Shown here one piece after another: positions 25,607-34,665 of a stretch of DNA of 64,000 nucleotides. Where the stretch lies: NCBI RefSeq assembly GCF_036687315.1, contig NZ_CP144683.1, positions 2,550,001 to 2,614,000 on the forward strand. Reading direction: 5' to 3'. This DNA comes from Sphingopyxis sp. TUF1. Its GTDB lineage: Bacteria > Pseudomonadota > Alphaproteobacteria > Sphingomonadales > Sphingomonadaceae. The notes under the pieces were generated by a model. The model made no database searches. It was not told the DNA's origin and saw only the letters and a list, made by a program, of their open reading frames with translations. How positions within the stretch are numbered: the first letter of the stretch is position 1; the number at the start of each line of letters is the position of its first letter. The translations under genes were made by a program, and so were the position numbers.

Positions 25607-26761
25607 ATGCACCCCCATTTTTATCCCTCATGTGAGCGCGAGATCATCGAGATCGTTTCGAGCGCGCTCGGCGACGGCGACCGACTTGCGATCGTCGGAG
25701 GCGGAACCAAGTGGCAGATCGGCCGCTCCGTGGATTGCCCGCTGATCAGCCTTGGCCGTCTGACCGGCGTTGTGGATTATGATCCGGCCGAGCTGGTATT
25801 GACGGCCCGTCCCGGAACGCCGCTCACGGAAATCGAGGCGCTGATCGCGGGCGAGCGACAAATGCTCGCTTTCGAGCCTTACGACCACGCGCCTATTTTT
25901 GGTGGCGCCCTGGGCACGGCAACGATCGGCGGCATTTTTGCCGCGGCTGTCGCCGGCTCGCGCCGCCTGACTGCGGGGCGAGCCAGGGATCATCTTCTGG
26001 GTGTGCGCGCGATCTCGGGACGGGCCGACCTGTTCGTTTCCGGCGCAAAGGTCGTCAAGAACGTGACAGGCTTCGATTTGCCCAAGTTGCTTGCGGGCAG
26101 TTGGGGCCGCCTCGGCATCATCACCGAACTTACCATGAAATTGCTTCCGCGCCCCGAAACCACGGCGACCTGCATGGTGATGGGCCTCGATCCTTCGGCT
26201 GCCATTAGGGCAATGGCGAAGGCGATGGGAAGCCAGGCCGATGTTGCCTGCGCAGCTTATCGGCCGTCATCCGACTGGCAGACGGCGATCTGCGCGCTTC
26301 GGGTCGAAGGCTTCGCCCCTTCGGTAGAATCTCGATGCGGAAAACTCCAAGCGCTCCTTGCGGGTCATGGTGAAATTGTCCGTGCCGGCCAAGGCGAGGC
26401 GGACGCCTTTTGGAGCGAATTGCGCAGCTTGGCTTCGCTTAGCGCCACGAACCCGTTGTGGTGCGTGAACCTCCCTCCCAGCAGCGCGCCCGCCTTTCTA
26501 AATGACGTGGCGGCGGAGCGCGATCAGTATCTGATGGACTGGGCTGGTGGCTTGATCTGGTTGGCGACACCGGATTCAGCGGGGCGCGTACGCGCCGCCG
26601 CCGAGCGTCGGGGAGGGCATGCGATGCTAATCCGTGCCGACGCTGTCACCCGTCGCGACATAGCCGCTTTTCCTTCGCAGCCCCCAGCGCTCGCAGCGCT
26701 CGAAGAGCGCGTGCGCCGGGCTTTCGACCCGAACTCCATTTTCGAGACGGGGCGTTTTTGA
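25607..26761 (+). CDS. glcE: Glycolate oxidase FAD-binding subunit GlcE-like
   Basis: A 384-residue second FAD-binding subunit, with AIVGGGTKWQIG near 28-39, LTARPGTPLTEIEAL near 67-81 and FGGALGTATIGGIFA in the FAD pocket. Subunit E lacks the catalytic cap of subunit D. I start at the ATG at 25607; a TTG at 25601 overlaps the glcD stop. Its stop overlaps the start of glcF as TGATG. Together with D and F it forms a membrane-associated oxidase that transfers electrons to quinone. Confidence 0.86.
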   Translation: MHPHFYPSCEREIIEIVSSALGDGDRLAIVGGGTKWQIGRSVDCPLISLGRLTGVVDYDPAELVLTARPGTPLTEIEALIAGERQMLAFEPYDHAPIFGGALGTATIGGIFAAAVAGSRRLTAGRARDHLLGVRAISGRADLFVSGAKVVKNVTGFDLPKLLAGSWGRLGIITELTMKLLPRPETTATCMVMGLDPSAAIRAMAKAMGSQADVACAAYRPSSDWQTAICALRVEGFAPSVESRCGKLQALLAGHGEIVRAGQGEADAFWSELRSLASLSATNPLWCVNLPPSSAPAFLNDVAAERDQYLMDWAGGLIWLATPDSAGRVRAAAERRGGHAMLIRADAVTRRDIAAFPSQPPALAALEERVRRAFDPNSIFETGRF

Positions 26762-28077
26762 TGCGAACCGACTTTTCTCCCGATCAGCTCGCTGATCCGG
26801 CGATGGCTTCGTCTGAGGCGGCGATACGCAAATGCGTCCATTGCGGCTTCTGTACCGCCACATGCCCGACCTACGTCCTGCTCGGCGATGAGCTCGATAG
26901 CCCGCGTGGCCGCATCTACATGATCAAGGACATGCTGGAGAAGGAGCGCCGGCCGAGCCCGACGATCGTCAAACATGTCGACCGTTGCCTGTCTTGTCTC
27001 TCTTGCGCGACGACATGCCCCTCAGGCGTGAACTACATGCATCTCGTCGATCATGCTCGTGCCTACATCCACGAGCATTATGCACGACCTTTGCATGAAC
27101 GTGCCTTGCGGCGCGCTCTGGCCTGGGTGCTGCCTTATCCTGGCCGGTTCCGACTGGCGCTTCGCGCCGCTGCCATCGGACGACCGCTGCAGCGGCTTCT
27201 CGCAAGTATCGGCGCATTGAAACCGCTCGCTGCGATGATCAAGCTTGCCCCGCGCAACATCGCGCCTGGGGCCGTCGCTATATCCACGAGCGTGTCTGGC
27301 GCTCGCGGGCGCGTCGCCTTGCTTAAAGGATGCGCCGAGCCGGTGCTGCGTCCCAGCTTTCGAGCGGCGGCTGTCAGGCTGATCAATCGGGCGCGCTTCG
27401 ATGTGGTATTCGCCGAGGGCGAGGGGTGTTGCGGCGCGCTGGTGCACCATATGGGACGGGAGGCTGATGGTCTCGCCGCAGCGCGGCGCAATGTAGATGC
27501 ATGGTCGCACGAAATAGAGACCCGAGGTCTTTCGGCCATCGTCACGACCGCTTCGGGCTGCGGCGCGATGATCAAAAATTACGGCTTCATTCTGCAGAAC
27601 GAGCCCGACTACGCCGATAAGGCGAAACGGGTGTCAGCTCTCGTCAAGGATATCACCGAATTTCTTGTCGATGCGGATTTGCCGCCGGGGAACGGACGCG
27701 GCCTCGCCGTGGCCTATCAATCCGCCTGCTCGCTTCAGCACGGCCAACGTGTGACTGCGGCTCCGGTCCGGCTGCTGGCTGCCGCCGGATACGATGTCAG
27801 ACTTCCAACCGAAGCCCATTTATGCTGCGGGTCGGCCGGCACCTATAATATTCTGCAGCCCGACATCGCGGAACAGCTGGGAGACCGCAAAGCGGCGCGT
27901 CTTGTCGAGCTTCAGCCCGACGTCGTAGCCACCGGGAACATCGGCTGCGCGATGCAAATCGGCTCGCGCGTCGACTTGCCCGTCGTCCACACTGTTGAGT
28001 TGCTCGACTGGGCGACCGGGGGCCCCAAGCCTGACGGCCTCGGCGATCATCAAAAAAAAGGAACAGTCTGTGAGTGA
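26761..28077 (+). CDS. glcF: Glycolate oxidase iron-sulfur subunit GlcF-like
   Basis: A 438-residue protein with two 4Fe-4S ferredoxin motifs, CVHCGFCTATCP (about 26-37) and CLSCLSCATTCP (about 78-89), followed by two CCG domains (GCCGALVHHMG near 220 and LCCGSAGTYN near 359). It carries electrons from the GlcD flavin toward the quinone pool. The start at 26761 shares its first base with the glcE stop. Its stop lies inside the next gene, an 8-base overlap, so all four genes are coupled. Confidence 0.88.
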   Translation: MRTDFSPDQLADPAMASSEAAIRKCVHCGFCTATCPTYVLLGDELDSPRGRIYMIKDMLEKERRPSPTIVKHVDRCLSCLSCATTCPSGVNYMHLVDHARAYIHEHYARPLHERALRRALAWVLPYPGRFRLALRAAAIGRPLQRLLASIGALKPLAAMIKLAPRNIAPGAVAISTSVSGARGRVALLKGCAEPVLRPSFRAAAVRLINRARFDVVFAEGEGCCGALVHHMGREADGLAAARRNVDAWSHEIETRGLSAIVTTASGCGAMIKNYGFILQNEPDYADKAKRVSALVKDITEFLVDADLPPGNGRGLAVAYQSACSLQHGQRVTAAPVRLLAAAGYDVRLPTEAHLCCGSAGTYNILQPDIAEQLGDRKAARLVELQPDVVATGNIGCAMQIGSRVDLPVVHTVELLDWATGGPKPDGLGDHQKKGTVCE

Positions 28078-28513
28078 AAGGATCACGCTCGACAGGGCGA
28101 ACGCGATCATTGCCGGGTCGTTCGCCAAGGCGCTCGACCTGAGATTAAGGCCGCTTACTGTCGCCGTTCTGGATGCGGGCGGCCATCTTATAGCACTTCA
28201 GCGTCAAGACGGCTCCTCGACGCTACGGGCTCAAATCGCCGTCGGGAAAGCCGCTGGCGCCTTGGCGCTGGGCATGTCGAGCCGTAAGCTCGGCGAAATG
28301 GCAAGCGAGAGGCCATCATTTGTCGCGTCCCTGAGCGCGCTGTCGACACAGGGCATCGTTCCCGCGGCAGGAGGGGTGATCGTTATCGGGCAAAATGGGG
28401 CACCCATCGGCGCGGTGGGTGCAACGGGCGACACATCGGACAACGATGAGCTGTGCGTCCTTGCAGGAATCGCGGAAGCCGGCGCCGAGGCGCAGAAATG
28501 CGGGCGCACCTAG
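28070..28513 (+). CDS. GlcG/HbpS-like heme-binding family protein (DUF336)
   Basis: A 147-residue GlcG-type protein. The pattern LTVAVLDAGGHLIALQRQDG at about 27-46 is the family signature, followed by AVGKAAGAL and GGVIVIGQNGAPIGAVGATG. I start at the GTG at 28070, which has AAAAAGGAA upstream and overlaps glcF. Proteins of this family often accompany glycolate or diol oxidation genes; HbpS binds haem, but the role of the glc-linked members is unsettled. Here it is the last gene of the glcDEF unit. Confidence 0.82.
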   Translation: MSERITLDRANAIIAGSFAKALDLRLRPLTVAVLDAGGHLIALQRQDGSSTLRAQIAVGKAAGALALGMSSRKLGEMASERPSFVASLSALSTQGIVPAAGGVIVIGQNGAPIGAVGATGDTSDNDELCVLAGIAEAGAEAQKCGRT

Positions 28514-28557
28514 AGTTCAAGGCTATGGGTTTATTCTGAAAATGGAGGAAAATTGCG

Positions 28558-28602
28558 ATGGTTGACAAGCATGACAACATGGGCCTCGGAGGACGCACCT
28601 GA
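28558..28602 (+). other. Possible 14-codon leader ORF before gamma-carbonic anhydrase gene
   Basis: An ATG at 28558 preceded by GGAGGAAAA opens a 14-codon frame (MVDKHDNMGLGGRT) whose TGA overlaps the next ATG as TGATG. The ribosome site is stronger than the one directly before the downstream gene, so it could couple translation. It may equally be the remnant of a deleted gene. No homologue is known to me. Confidence 0.35.
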
Positions 28603-29141
28603 TGCCCTACTATTCCCTCGACGAAAGATCACCCGTCATAGCGGACGGCGCGTGGATCGCGCCGAGTGCTGACCTCATAGGCGAGGTGCGATTGCAGGCC
28701 GATGCGAGCGTCTGGTTCGGGGCGACGATCCGCGCCGACAACACGGCGATAACCCTAGGCGCGCGGAGCAATGTTCAGGAAGGCGCAACGCTGCACTCCG
28801 ATCCGGGTGCGCCGCTGACCATCGGTGAGGGCGTGACGATCGGTCATCGGGCTATCTGTCACGGGTGCACGATCGGGAACAATGTCCTGATTGGAATGGG
28901 CGCCATCGTGCTCAACCACGCCGTCATCGGCGACAACTGCCTTGTCGGCGCGGGCGCCTTGATTACCGAAGGCAAGATTTTCCCCGCCGGCAGCCTGATC
29001 GTGGGCTCGCCTGCAAAAGCGGTCCGCGAGCTCTCGTTGGAGCTGATTGCGTCGCTACGAGCCTCGGCTGATGATTATGTAGCGAAAGCGCGGTCCTATG
29101 CGCGGGGCCTGGATGTGGCTCAGAGCTCATCAGCTGACTGA
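28602..29141 (+). CDS. Gamma-carbonic anhydrase-like hexapeptide-repeat protein
   Basis: A 179-residue left-handed beta-helix protein. Hexapeptide repeats run from about 22 to 140, with metal-site histidines expected in LHSDPGA (residue 66), IGHRAICHG (86, 91). The order and spacing fit the gamma-class family (CaiE, YrdA, PaaY). PaaY and CaiE relatives hydrolyse or bind acyl-CoA intermediates and accompany acyl-CoA catabolic genes, so a CoA-linked role is more likely than CO2 hydration. Its start is coupled to a short leader frame. It is the last gene of the plus-strand series before the TetR gene. Confidence 0.8.
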   Translation: MPYYSLDERSPVIADGAWIAPSADLIGEVRLQADASVWFGATIRADNTAITLGARSNVQEGATLHSDPGAPLTIGEGVTIGHRAICHGCTIGNNVLIGMGAIVLNHAVIGDNCLVGAGALITEGKIFPAGSLIVGSPAKAVRELSLELIASLRASADDYVAKARSYARGLDVAQSSSAD

Positions 29142-29243
29142 CGATCGCGGGCGAGACGCAAGGCCGACCTGCCAAACCAAGGCACGATTGCCGCCAATCA
29201 CCCGCGCTGGCGCAGAGTCAGCCGATGACGCCGCGGACGAGAA

Positions 29244-30008
29244 TTAGCGGGTGGACCGCGGGGCAGGCTTCACAACTCGCTTCGGCGTCTCGGAGGACGG
29301 AATCGTCTTGTGCGCTGGCGAAGTGTCCGTGTCCCCTCGGCCGGTGCGCGCCTGGCGCGCCGGCCCCTCGGTGGGGGATACCCACTTTCCCTTGACCCCG
29401 CTAGGCTCTCGCCACGACCGGAGCAGAATGTCGACGGCGTCGATCACCATCTCCTGCGTGACATCCTGGGGATAAAGCAGGCGCTGGATAAACAACCCGT
29501 CGTCGAGCGCATGGAGGATCAGGCCGAGCAGCTCGGCTGGCGCCGAAAGCTCGCTGTCGGCGTCCCGGGCTTCCGCGGCAATCCCCGCCGCCAGCGTCGA
29601 CCAGACATCGCGTTCGCGATCGGCCAGAAGATGTCGGACGTCCGGGTTGCGCAGCGCATATAAGACCATCTCCCCGCGCAACGTGAACCAGCCAGCGAGA
29701 TTTTCTTCGCGCCGCTTGTGCCAGGCCGTCAGTCCCTCGCGAAAATTTTCCAGGTCGATGCTTGGGGCGGTCTGGCGCCGTTTCAGGAGTTCGATGACCA
29801 CGGCATGCTTATCGTCATAATTGCTGTAGAAAGCGCCTCGCGTGAACCCTGCCCGCTCGGCAATTTGTTCGACCGAGGTGCCGTTGACGCCTTTCTCCAT
29901 GAATAGCTCCGTGGCGGCCTCGAGGAGAAGCGTGCGGGTTTGCTCGCGGCTTTCTTCGCGGGTGAGGCGTTTGCGCCGGGGACGGGTGCCAGGGTCGGTG
30001 GGTGTCAT
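29244..30008 (-). CDS. TetR-family repressor (paralogue 1)
   Basis: A 254-residue TetR regulator. The DNA-binding domain lies at about 14-65 (LTREESREQTRTLLLEAA, then TSVEQIAERAGFTRGAFYSNY). I start it at the ATG at 30008, because the paralogue at 39860 begins at the same place relative to RRKRLTREE; the frame is open to 30083. The N-terminal two thirds are very similar to that paralogue, while the C-terminal 60 residues diverge. It is divergent from the MDR reductase gene, with a motif A operator between them, so it probably represses itself and the catabolic units. Confidence 0.88.
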   Translation of the reverse strand: MTPTDPGTRPRRKRLTREESREQTRTLLLEAATELFMEKGVNGTSVEQIAERAGFTRGAFYSNYDDKHAVVIELLKRRQTAPSIDLENFREGLTAWHKRREENLAGWFTLRGEMVLYALRNPDVRHLLADRERDVWSTLAAGIAAEARDADSELSAPAELLGLILHALDDGLFIQRLLYPQDVTQEMVIDAVDILLRSWREPSGVKGKWVSPTEGPARQARTGRGDTDTSPAHKTIPSSETPKRVVKPAPRSTR

Positions 30009-30244
30009 TTCAGGCCAGCTCATCGGGGACGTAATCTGCGCGGTAATCGAATCGATTATAGGCGAACCGCCGGCGATTTGCACCGCCTGTCTGGGAGCCT
30101 CAGCAGGATGTCGCGAAGGCAGCGCCGCGTCTTCGCAGCGCGGCCCTCGCTCGGCCGACTAGCGCCAATTGCTGTAATCGCCGGGTGTCCGCCTGCGCTA
30201 ACCGGCCGTTGACAGCCACAAGCCTTCAGATTAGAAGATGAATC

Positions 30245-30270
30245 GAAATACATAATAGTATCACTAATGT
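30245..30270. promoter_or_regulatory. Palindromic operator, motif A site 3
   Basis: Read on the minus strand, the right arm TATGTATTTC and the centre TACTAT match site 1 (centre identical) and site 2; the left arm is weak. A run of 15 bases at 30248-30262 matches site 1 (15319-15333, opposite strand) at 14 positions. It lies between the divergent TetR and MDR reductase genes, as expected for autoregulation. Confidence 0.6.
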
Positions 30271-30439
30271 TGTTTCGGTCAGTTTGCCGGGTCAGTGAAA
30301 AGTGGGCGACCCGCAGGGTGCAGGGAGCCGATGCCCAACGCGCGGCGGTGCCACCAGGGTCGAGCGCCCGCGTGTCGTGCTTCCGCTAGCGCTCACTCCT
30401 GTCTTGCTGTCCGACGATTCAGTCAGAAGGAGCCATATT

Positions 30440-31477
30440 GTGCCAGACGAGATTAACCGGCGTCTCATCCTGAAATCCCGGCCAGAGGGTCCCGTCGGGC
30501 CACAGCATTTCTCGCTGGAAGAAGGCCCGGTTCCGGAAATCGGGCCTGGCGAAGCGCTCGTTCGTGTCGTCTGGCTCGGGATGGATCCTACTCAGCGCAC
30601 ATGGCTCAACGCCGACCGGACCTATGTCGACCCCGTCGAGGTTGGCGCGACCATGCGCGGCAGCGGAGTGGGCCGGGTCGTGCGGTCAGAGACCTCGACC
30701 CTTACAGTAGGCGACTGGGTGTTCGGATCCCCAGGGTGGCAGGATTATGTCGTGGCGCGCGAGGATGACGGGCCCTTCGGTCTGCACAAGGTGCCCCCCG
30801 GTATCGATCCGAAGGCCATGCTCAGCGTGTTCGGCTCCAACGGCCTGACTGCCTATTTCGGGATGGCAGAAGTCGGCAGACCGGAACCGGGGCAAACCGT
30901 GTTCGTCTCGGGCGCAGCCGGCGGCGTCGGGTCGGTGGCAGGCCAATGGGCCAGGCACTTGGGCTGCCGCGTTATTGGCTCCGCTGGCGGACCAGTCAAA
31001 AAGAGTTGGGTGGAAGACGTCGCGTTGTTCGACGCCTGCATCGACTATAAGACCGAAGATGTCGCCGCCCGCCTGCGCGAACTCGCGCCCGACGGCGTCG
31101 ATGTCGTGTTCGACAACGTCGGCGGCGAAATCCTCGAAGCTGCGCTCGACAACTTGGCGCACCGCGCCAGGATCGTCGTCTGCGGGGCGATTTCGTCGGG
31201 CTATCGCAATAACGCATATGGAGCGACGCCGCGGAATTACATGCAGCTGGGATTCAAGCGCGCGCGGATGGAGGGGTTCATCTTTCTCGATTATCTCGCT
31301 CGCGCGCCCGAAGCCTTTGGACAGTTAGCGCCCTTGGTCGCAGACGGCAGGCTGCGCTACGAGGAAACTGTGGTCGATGGCCTCGCGAACGCGCCGACGG
31401 CGCTTCAGGGCCTGTTCGACGGCGCGAACCTTGGCAAGCAAATCGTCAGGATAGAGGACGCGTCAGGCGCGCTTTGA
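30440..31477 (+). CDS. Zinc-independent MDR-family NADP oxidoreductase (CurA-like)
   Basis: A 345-residue medium-chain reductase of the CurA/leukotriene B4 12-hydroxydehydrogenase type. The NADP-binding fold has VFVSGAAGGVGSVAGQWA at about 155-172, and WLGMDPTQRTWL at about 43-54 replaces the family's LSxDPYxRxRM motif. No zinc-binding Cys or His set is seen. I start at the GTG at 30440, which follows AGAAGGAG by seven bases. Such enzymes reduce enones or enoyl thioesters with NADPH. It is the first gene of a plus-strand unit with the HIBADH-like and ligase genes, under control of the divergent TetR. Confidence 0.85.
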   Translation: MPDEINRRLILKSRPEGPVGPQHFSLEEGPVPEIGPGEALVRVVWLGMDPTQRTWLNADRTYVDPVEVGATMRGSGVGRVVRSETSTLTVGDWVFGSPGWQDYVVAREDDGPFGLHKVPPGIDPKAMLSVFGSNGLTAYFGMAEVGRPEPGQTVFVSGAAGGVGSVAGQWARHLGCRVIGSAGGPVKKSWVEDVALFDACIDYKTEDVAARLRELAPDGVDVVFDNVGGEILEAALDNLAHRARIVVCGAISSGYRNNAYGATPRNYMQLGFKRARMEGFIFLDYLARAPEAFGQLAPLVADGRLRYEETVVDGLANAPTALQGLFDGANLGKQIVRIEDASGAL

Positions 31478-31558
31478 AGCTCGGGCGATCGCGGCAATGT
31501 GTCCGCCAGGAACGACCGGAGCGCCTACGGCATCGCGCACCGGCATAGGGAGAAAAAC

Positions 31559-32467
31559 ATGCAGATCGGATTCATCGGTTTGGGAAACATGGGCGGCGCC
31601 ATGGCGGAAGTGCTGACGCGTTCCGGACGAACCGTCGTCGCGTTCGACCTTGCGTCCGAGGCGATCAAACGCGCGGTTTCAGCCGGATGCATCCCCGCCC
31701 GATCGGTCGCCGAGGCGGTCAAAGGAGCGGATGCCGTAATAACTATGCTGCCCGCCGGCGCGCAGGCGCGCGCCGTCTACAGCCGGGAGGTGTTCCCGAA
31801 CGTCCCGGCAGGAACGCTTCTGGTCGACTGCTCGACCATCGACGTCGAGAGCGCCCGGGCGCTGGCAGGCGAGGCGCAGGCAAAGGATTTGCGCTTCGCC
31901 GACGCGCCCGTATCCGGCGGCGTCATCGCCGCCGCTGCGGGAAGCCTTGCCTTCATGATTGGATGCCGGGAGGAAGATTTTGCCGAGATCGCGCGGCTGG
32001 TCGAGCCGCTTGCACGAGCCGTCATTCGAGCGGGTGATCCGGGCGCCGGGCAAGCGGCTAAGATCTGCAACAACATGGTTCTCGGGGTGTCGATGATCGG
32101 GGTTTGCGAGGCCTTTGCCTTAGCCGAGCGACTTGGCCTGGATGGCCGTTTATTCTTCGACATCGCCTCGCAGTCGACGGCCCAATGTTGGAGTCTCACG
32201 AGTCACTGTCCGTGGCCGGGCCCGGTGCCCCATGCGCCCTCTAACCGCGGATATGAAGCCGGCTTCAGCGCGGCCATGATGCTTAAGGACCTCAAACTCG
32301 CTCAGGAAGCGGCAGCGATCTCCGGCTCGGCGGCACCGATTGGTGCAGCGGCCGAGGGCCTCTACGCCTTGTTTGGAACACTCGGAGGCGGAGACAAGGA
32401 TTTCTCCGCGATCATCGAGCTGTTTCGGGGGAGAGCGCCCGCGGCCTACGCAGCCGCGGTGCAGTAA
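31559..32467 (+). CDS. 3-hydroxyisobutyrate dehydrogenase family protein
   Basis: A 302-residue beta-hydroxyacid dehydrogenase. The NAD(P) loop GFIGLGNMGGAMA sits at 4-16, the substrate motif DAPVSGG near 117-123, and the catalytic Lys in KICNNM near 170. The insert with HCPWPGPVPHAP near 220 is typical of the mitochondrial-type HIBADH group. The start at 31559 follows AGGGAG. It interconverts a 3-hydroxy acid with its semialdehyde; tartronate semialdehyde reductases belong to the same family and would suit the glcDEF genes upstream. The exact substrate is open. Confidence 0.85.
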   Translation: MQIGFIGLGNMGGAMAEVLTRSGRTVVAFDLASEAIKRAVSAGCIPARSVAEAVKGADAVITMLPAGAQARAVYSREVFPNVPAGTLLVDCSTIDVESARALAGEAQAKDLRFADAPVSGGVIAAAAGSLAFMIGCREEDFAEIARLVEPLARAVIRAGDPGAGQAAKICNNMVLGVSMIGVCEAFALAERLGLDGRLFFDIASQSTAQCWSLTSHCPWPGPVPHAPSNRGYEAGFSAAMMLKDLKLAQEAAAISGSAAPIGAAAEGLYALFGTLGGGDKDFSAIIELFRGRAPAAYAAAVQ

Positions 32468-32537
32468 TACCCGGTAACATTAGGGGTTTGACCGGGTCGG
32501 TGTCGAAAGAGGCGCAACCCGCGGAAGGCGAATATCC

Positions 32538-34073
32538 ATGTTGACCTTGTCCAGCCTCCTGCTGAAATCGATCGCCCGGCACGGCCTGCGCCCGGCATTA
32601 TATTGCGACGGCACAAGCATGTCTTATGCCGAGCTGGATTTAAGATCGTCTCGCCTCGCCGCCTTTCTGAGCTCTGCGGGAATCGGGCAGGGCGACGCCG
32701 TCGGGCTGCACCTGCGCAGCAGCTGCGAATTCGTCATTGCGGACTTGGCGATCCTGAAGCTCGGCGCTGTAAAAGTGCCCCTGAACGAACTGATGAGCCC
32801 GGCCGAACTGCGCTACTGCATCAACCATTCCAAAATGCGGGCTCTCATATCGCATGGGTCGCTTCCATCGCCTGAAAGTCCCGCAGGCGGGGAAGCAGAG
32901 ATTCTGCAACTTCGGATCGAGGTGTTGGACGGGGGTCAACCGACGCCCGGCGCTGTTCCGTGGCAACGAGCGCTCGAACATGACGCGGACGCGTTCGAGT
33001 CAAACGCCACCGCTGCTGACGATACGGCGATGATTATCTACACCGGCGGCACGACCGGGGCACCGAAGGGGGTGCGGCACCTGCAGGGACGCCTAGCCGT
33101 CAACCTTTTCGCGCATCTGGTCTGCGGCGACATTCGCCGGGACGAAGTCATGTTGCTGGCGACACCTCTCTCGCACGCGGCAGGGTTTCAGATCCAGGCG
33201 TGCCTTTTGCAAGGCGGCCTCGTCGTGCTTGCTTCTAGATTCGAGCCGCGCGCGTTTCTCGACCTCGCGCGGAGGCATGAAGCGACCTGGACCTTTGCCG
33301 TCCCCACGATGATCTACCGCCTCCTCGACGCGCTAGGCCCGGACGAGAAGGGACCACAATCGTTCCGAACGATCGTCTATGGGGCTGCGCCTATGGCGAG
33401 TGATCGTCTTCGCTCGGCTCTCGACAGATTCGGGCCCGTCCTTCTGCAAATCTACGGGCAGACCGAATGCCCGAACTTCATCACCGTCCTCTCGCGGCAC
33501 GACCACCTTCAAGAGGGCCGACTTGGCTCGTGCGGGAGACCGGTGCCTTTTGTGGATGTCGAGATCCGCGAAGGCGGAACCGTCTGTGCGCCAGGAACCG
33601 TTGGCGAGCTTTGTGTCCGCTCGCCCTATCTCCTGGCCGAGTATTTCGAGAATCCGCACGCGACGGCCGAAGCGATCGTAGACGGTTGGCTCCATACAGC
33701 CGACCTCGCTTATCAGGACGAGGCAGGCTATATATTTCTGGTCGATCGCAAGAAGGACATGATCATCTCCGGCGGTCTCAACATCTATTCGGTCGAGGTG
33801 GAGGCCGCTCTTCGCGCCCACCCCGCCGTGGCGGACGTCGGGGTCGTCGGCCTACACGACGAAGACTGGGGCGAGCGCGTGGTAGCCGTCGTCGTCGCGC
33901 GGCAATCTGTCGATGAAGCAGAACTGCGCGCCTTCGCGCGCGAGCGCCTCTCAGGCTACAAGGCTCCGAAACAGATCGTCTTCACCGCCGAGCTTCCATT
34001 GACCAAGTACGGCAAGACCGACAAGGTGTCGTTGCGTGCCCTCGCTGGTCGACGAGGAACGGGCGCCGCGTAA
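32538..34073 (+). CDS. AMP-forming fatty acid-type CoA ligase
   Basis: A 511-residue ANL-family ligase. Motifs in order are IYTGGTTGAPKGVRH (about 167-181), YGQTECPNF (about 305-313), and VDRKKDMIISGGLNIYSVEVE (given in part, about 402-420), with the catalytic Lys in LTKYGKTDK. It shares little beyond motifs with the ligase at 18627, so it is not a recent duplicate. It follows the HIBADH-like gene by 70 bp with GGAAGG near the start. It likely activates a short or medium acid formed in the island. Confidence 0.88.
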   Translation: MLTLSSLLLKSIARHGLRPALYCDGTSMSYAELDLRSSRLAAFLSSAGIGQGDAVGLHLRSSCEFVIADLAILKLGAVKVPLNELMSPAELRYCINHSKMRALISHGSLPSPESPAGGEAEILQLRIEVLDGGQPTPGAVPWQRALEHDADAFESNATAADDTAMIIYTGGTTGAPKGVRHLQGRLAVNLFAHLVCGDIRRDEVMLLATPLSHAAGFQIQACLLQGGLVVLASRFEPRAFLDLARRHEATWTFAVPTMIYRLLDALGPDEKGPQSFRTIVYGAAPMASDRLRSALDRFGPVLLQIYGQTECPNFITVLSRHDHLQEGRLGSCGRPVPFVDVEIREGGTVCAPGTVGELCVRSPYLLAEYFENPHATAEAIVDGWLHTADLAYQDEAGYIFLVDRKKDMIISGGLNIYSVEVEAALRAHPAVADVGVVGLHDEDWGERVVAVVVARQSVDEAELRAFARERLSGYKAPKQIVFTAELPLTKYGKTDKVSLRALAGRRGTGAA

Positions 34074-34665
34074 TTGCAGTCCGCTGATGGATCAGCCCCA
34101 AAATAGGGACATTCGTCCGGAATAGGTGAAACCCGCAAGGTTCGAGCGGCGCGTATCCTCCAAGCCTTTTGCTGCTGCAGGTGCGCTCGTAGAGAACAGG
34201 AACGGATTTCGCACGTGAACCCACTGGGATATCTCTGCCGCTCGACGGGGCCGTGCAGTGGTCGGCCGTTCCGCCTGCTGTCATAAGGGCACGGCATCCT
34301 GGCGGCCGGGGCCGCCGCGATTCATTCCGCAAAACGGGAGGCTTTTGAACGGCGCGAGCGGGCTGCCAGCATCGTCAGTGGCCACCGCCGTCGGTTTGTT
34401 CGCAAGGCTTGCCGCGAAGGTCGCTGCCGGGGTCTGCATCCTCTGGTGGCTTTCCAGCATTTTATTATCAGTCCGGAACCCGTCCGGAACTGGATCGCGC
34501 AAAACCGTTACGGCGCAAAGAACCGGCCTGGCGCCGTTACGCTCGCACTCCACCAACAGGCGATATCAAAGACATATGTGATTCTTAATGCTATTGCATA
34601 TTCAAACACAGAACCGTATCTGTATTTGTACGGTGCTAGACGCCGAGTCGGAGAGGGAGGGCTCT
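34074..34665 (+). other. Long intergenic region before TonB receptor gene
   Basis: About 590 bases with no supported gene. The last 100 bases are AT-rich and hold a strong palindromic operator (34603-34628). The first 500 bases show only weak open frames without motifs on either strand; a decayed gene cannot be excluded. Confidence 0.45.
34603..34628. promoter_or_regulatory. Palindromic operator, motif A site 2 (best copy)
   Basis: Arms CAAACACAGA and TCTGTATTTG are inverted repeats matching at nine of ten positions around ACCGTA. A second inverted repeat, ACCGTA with TACGGT (34613-34634), overlaps it. The right arm shares 12 bases exactly with site 1 on the opposite strand. It lies 38 bp before the TonB receptor start, so it probably controls substrate uptake. 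Confidence 0.65.
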
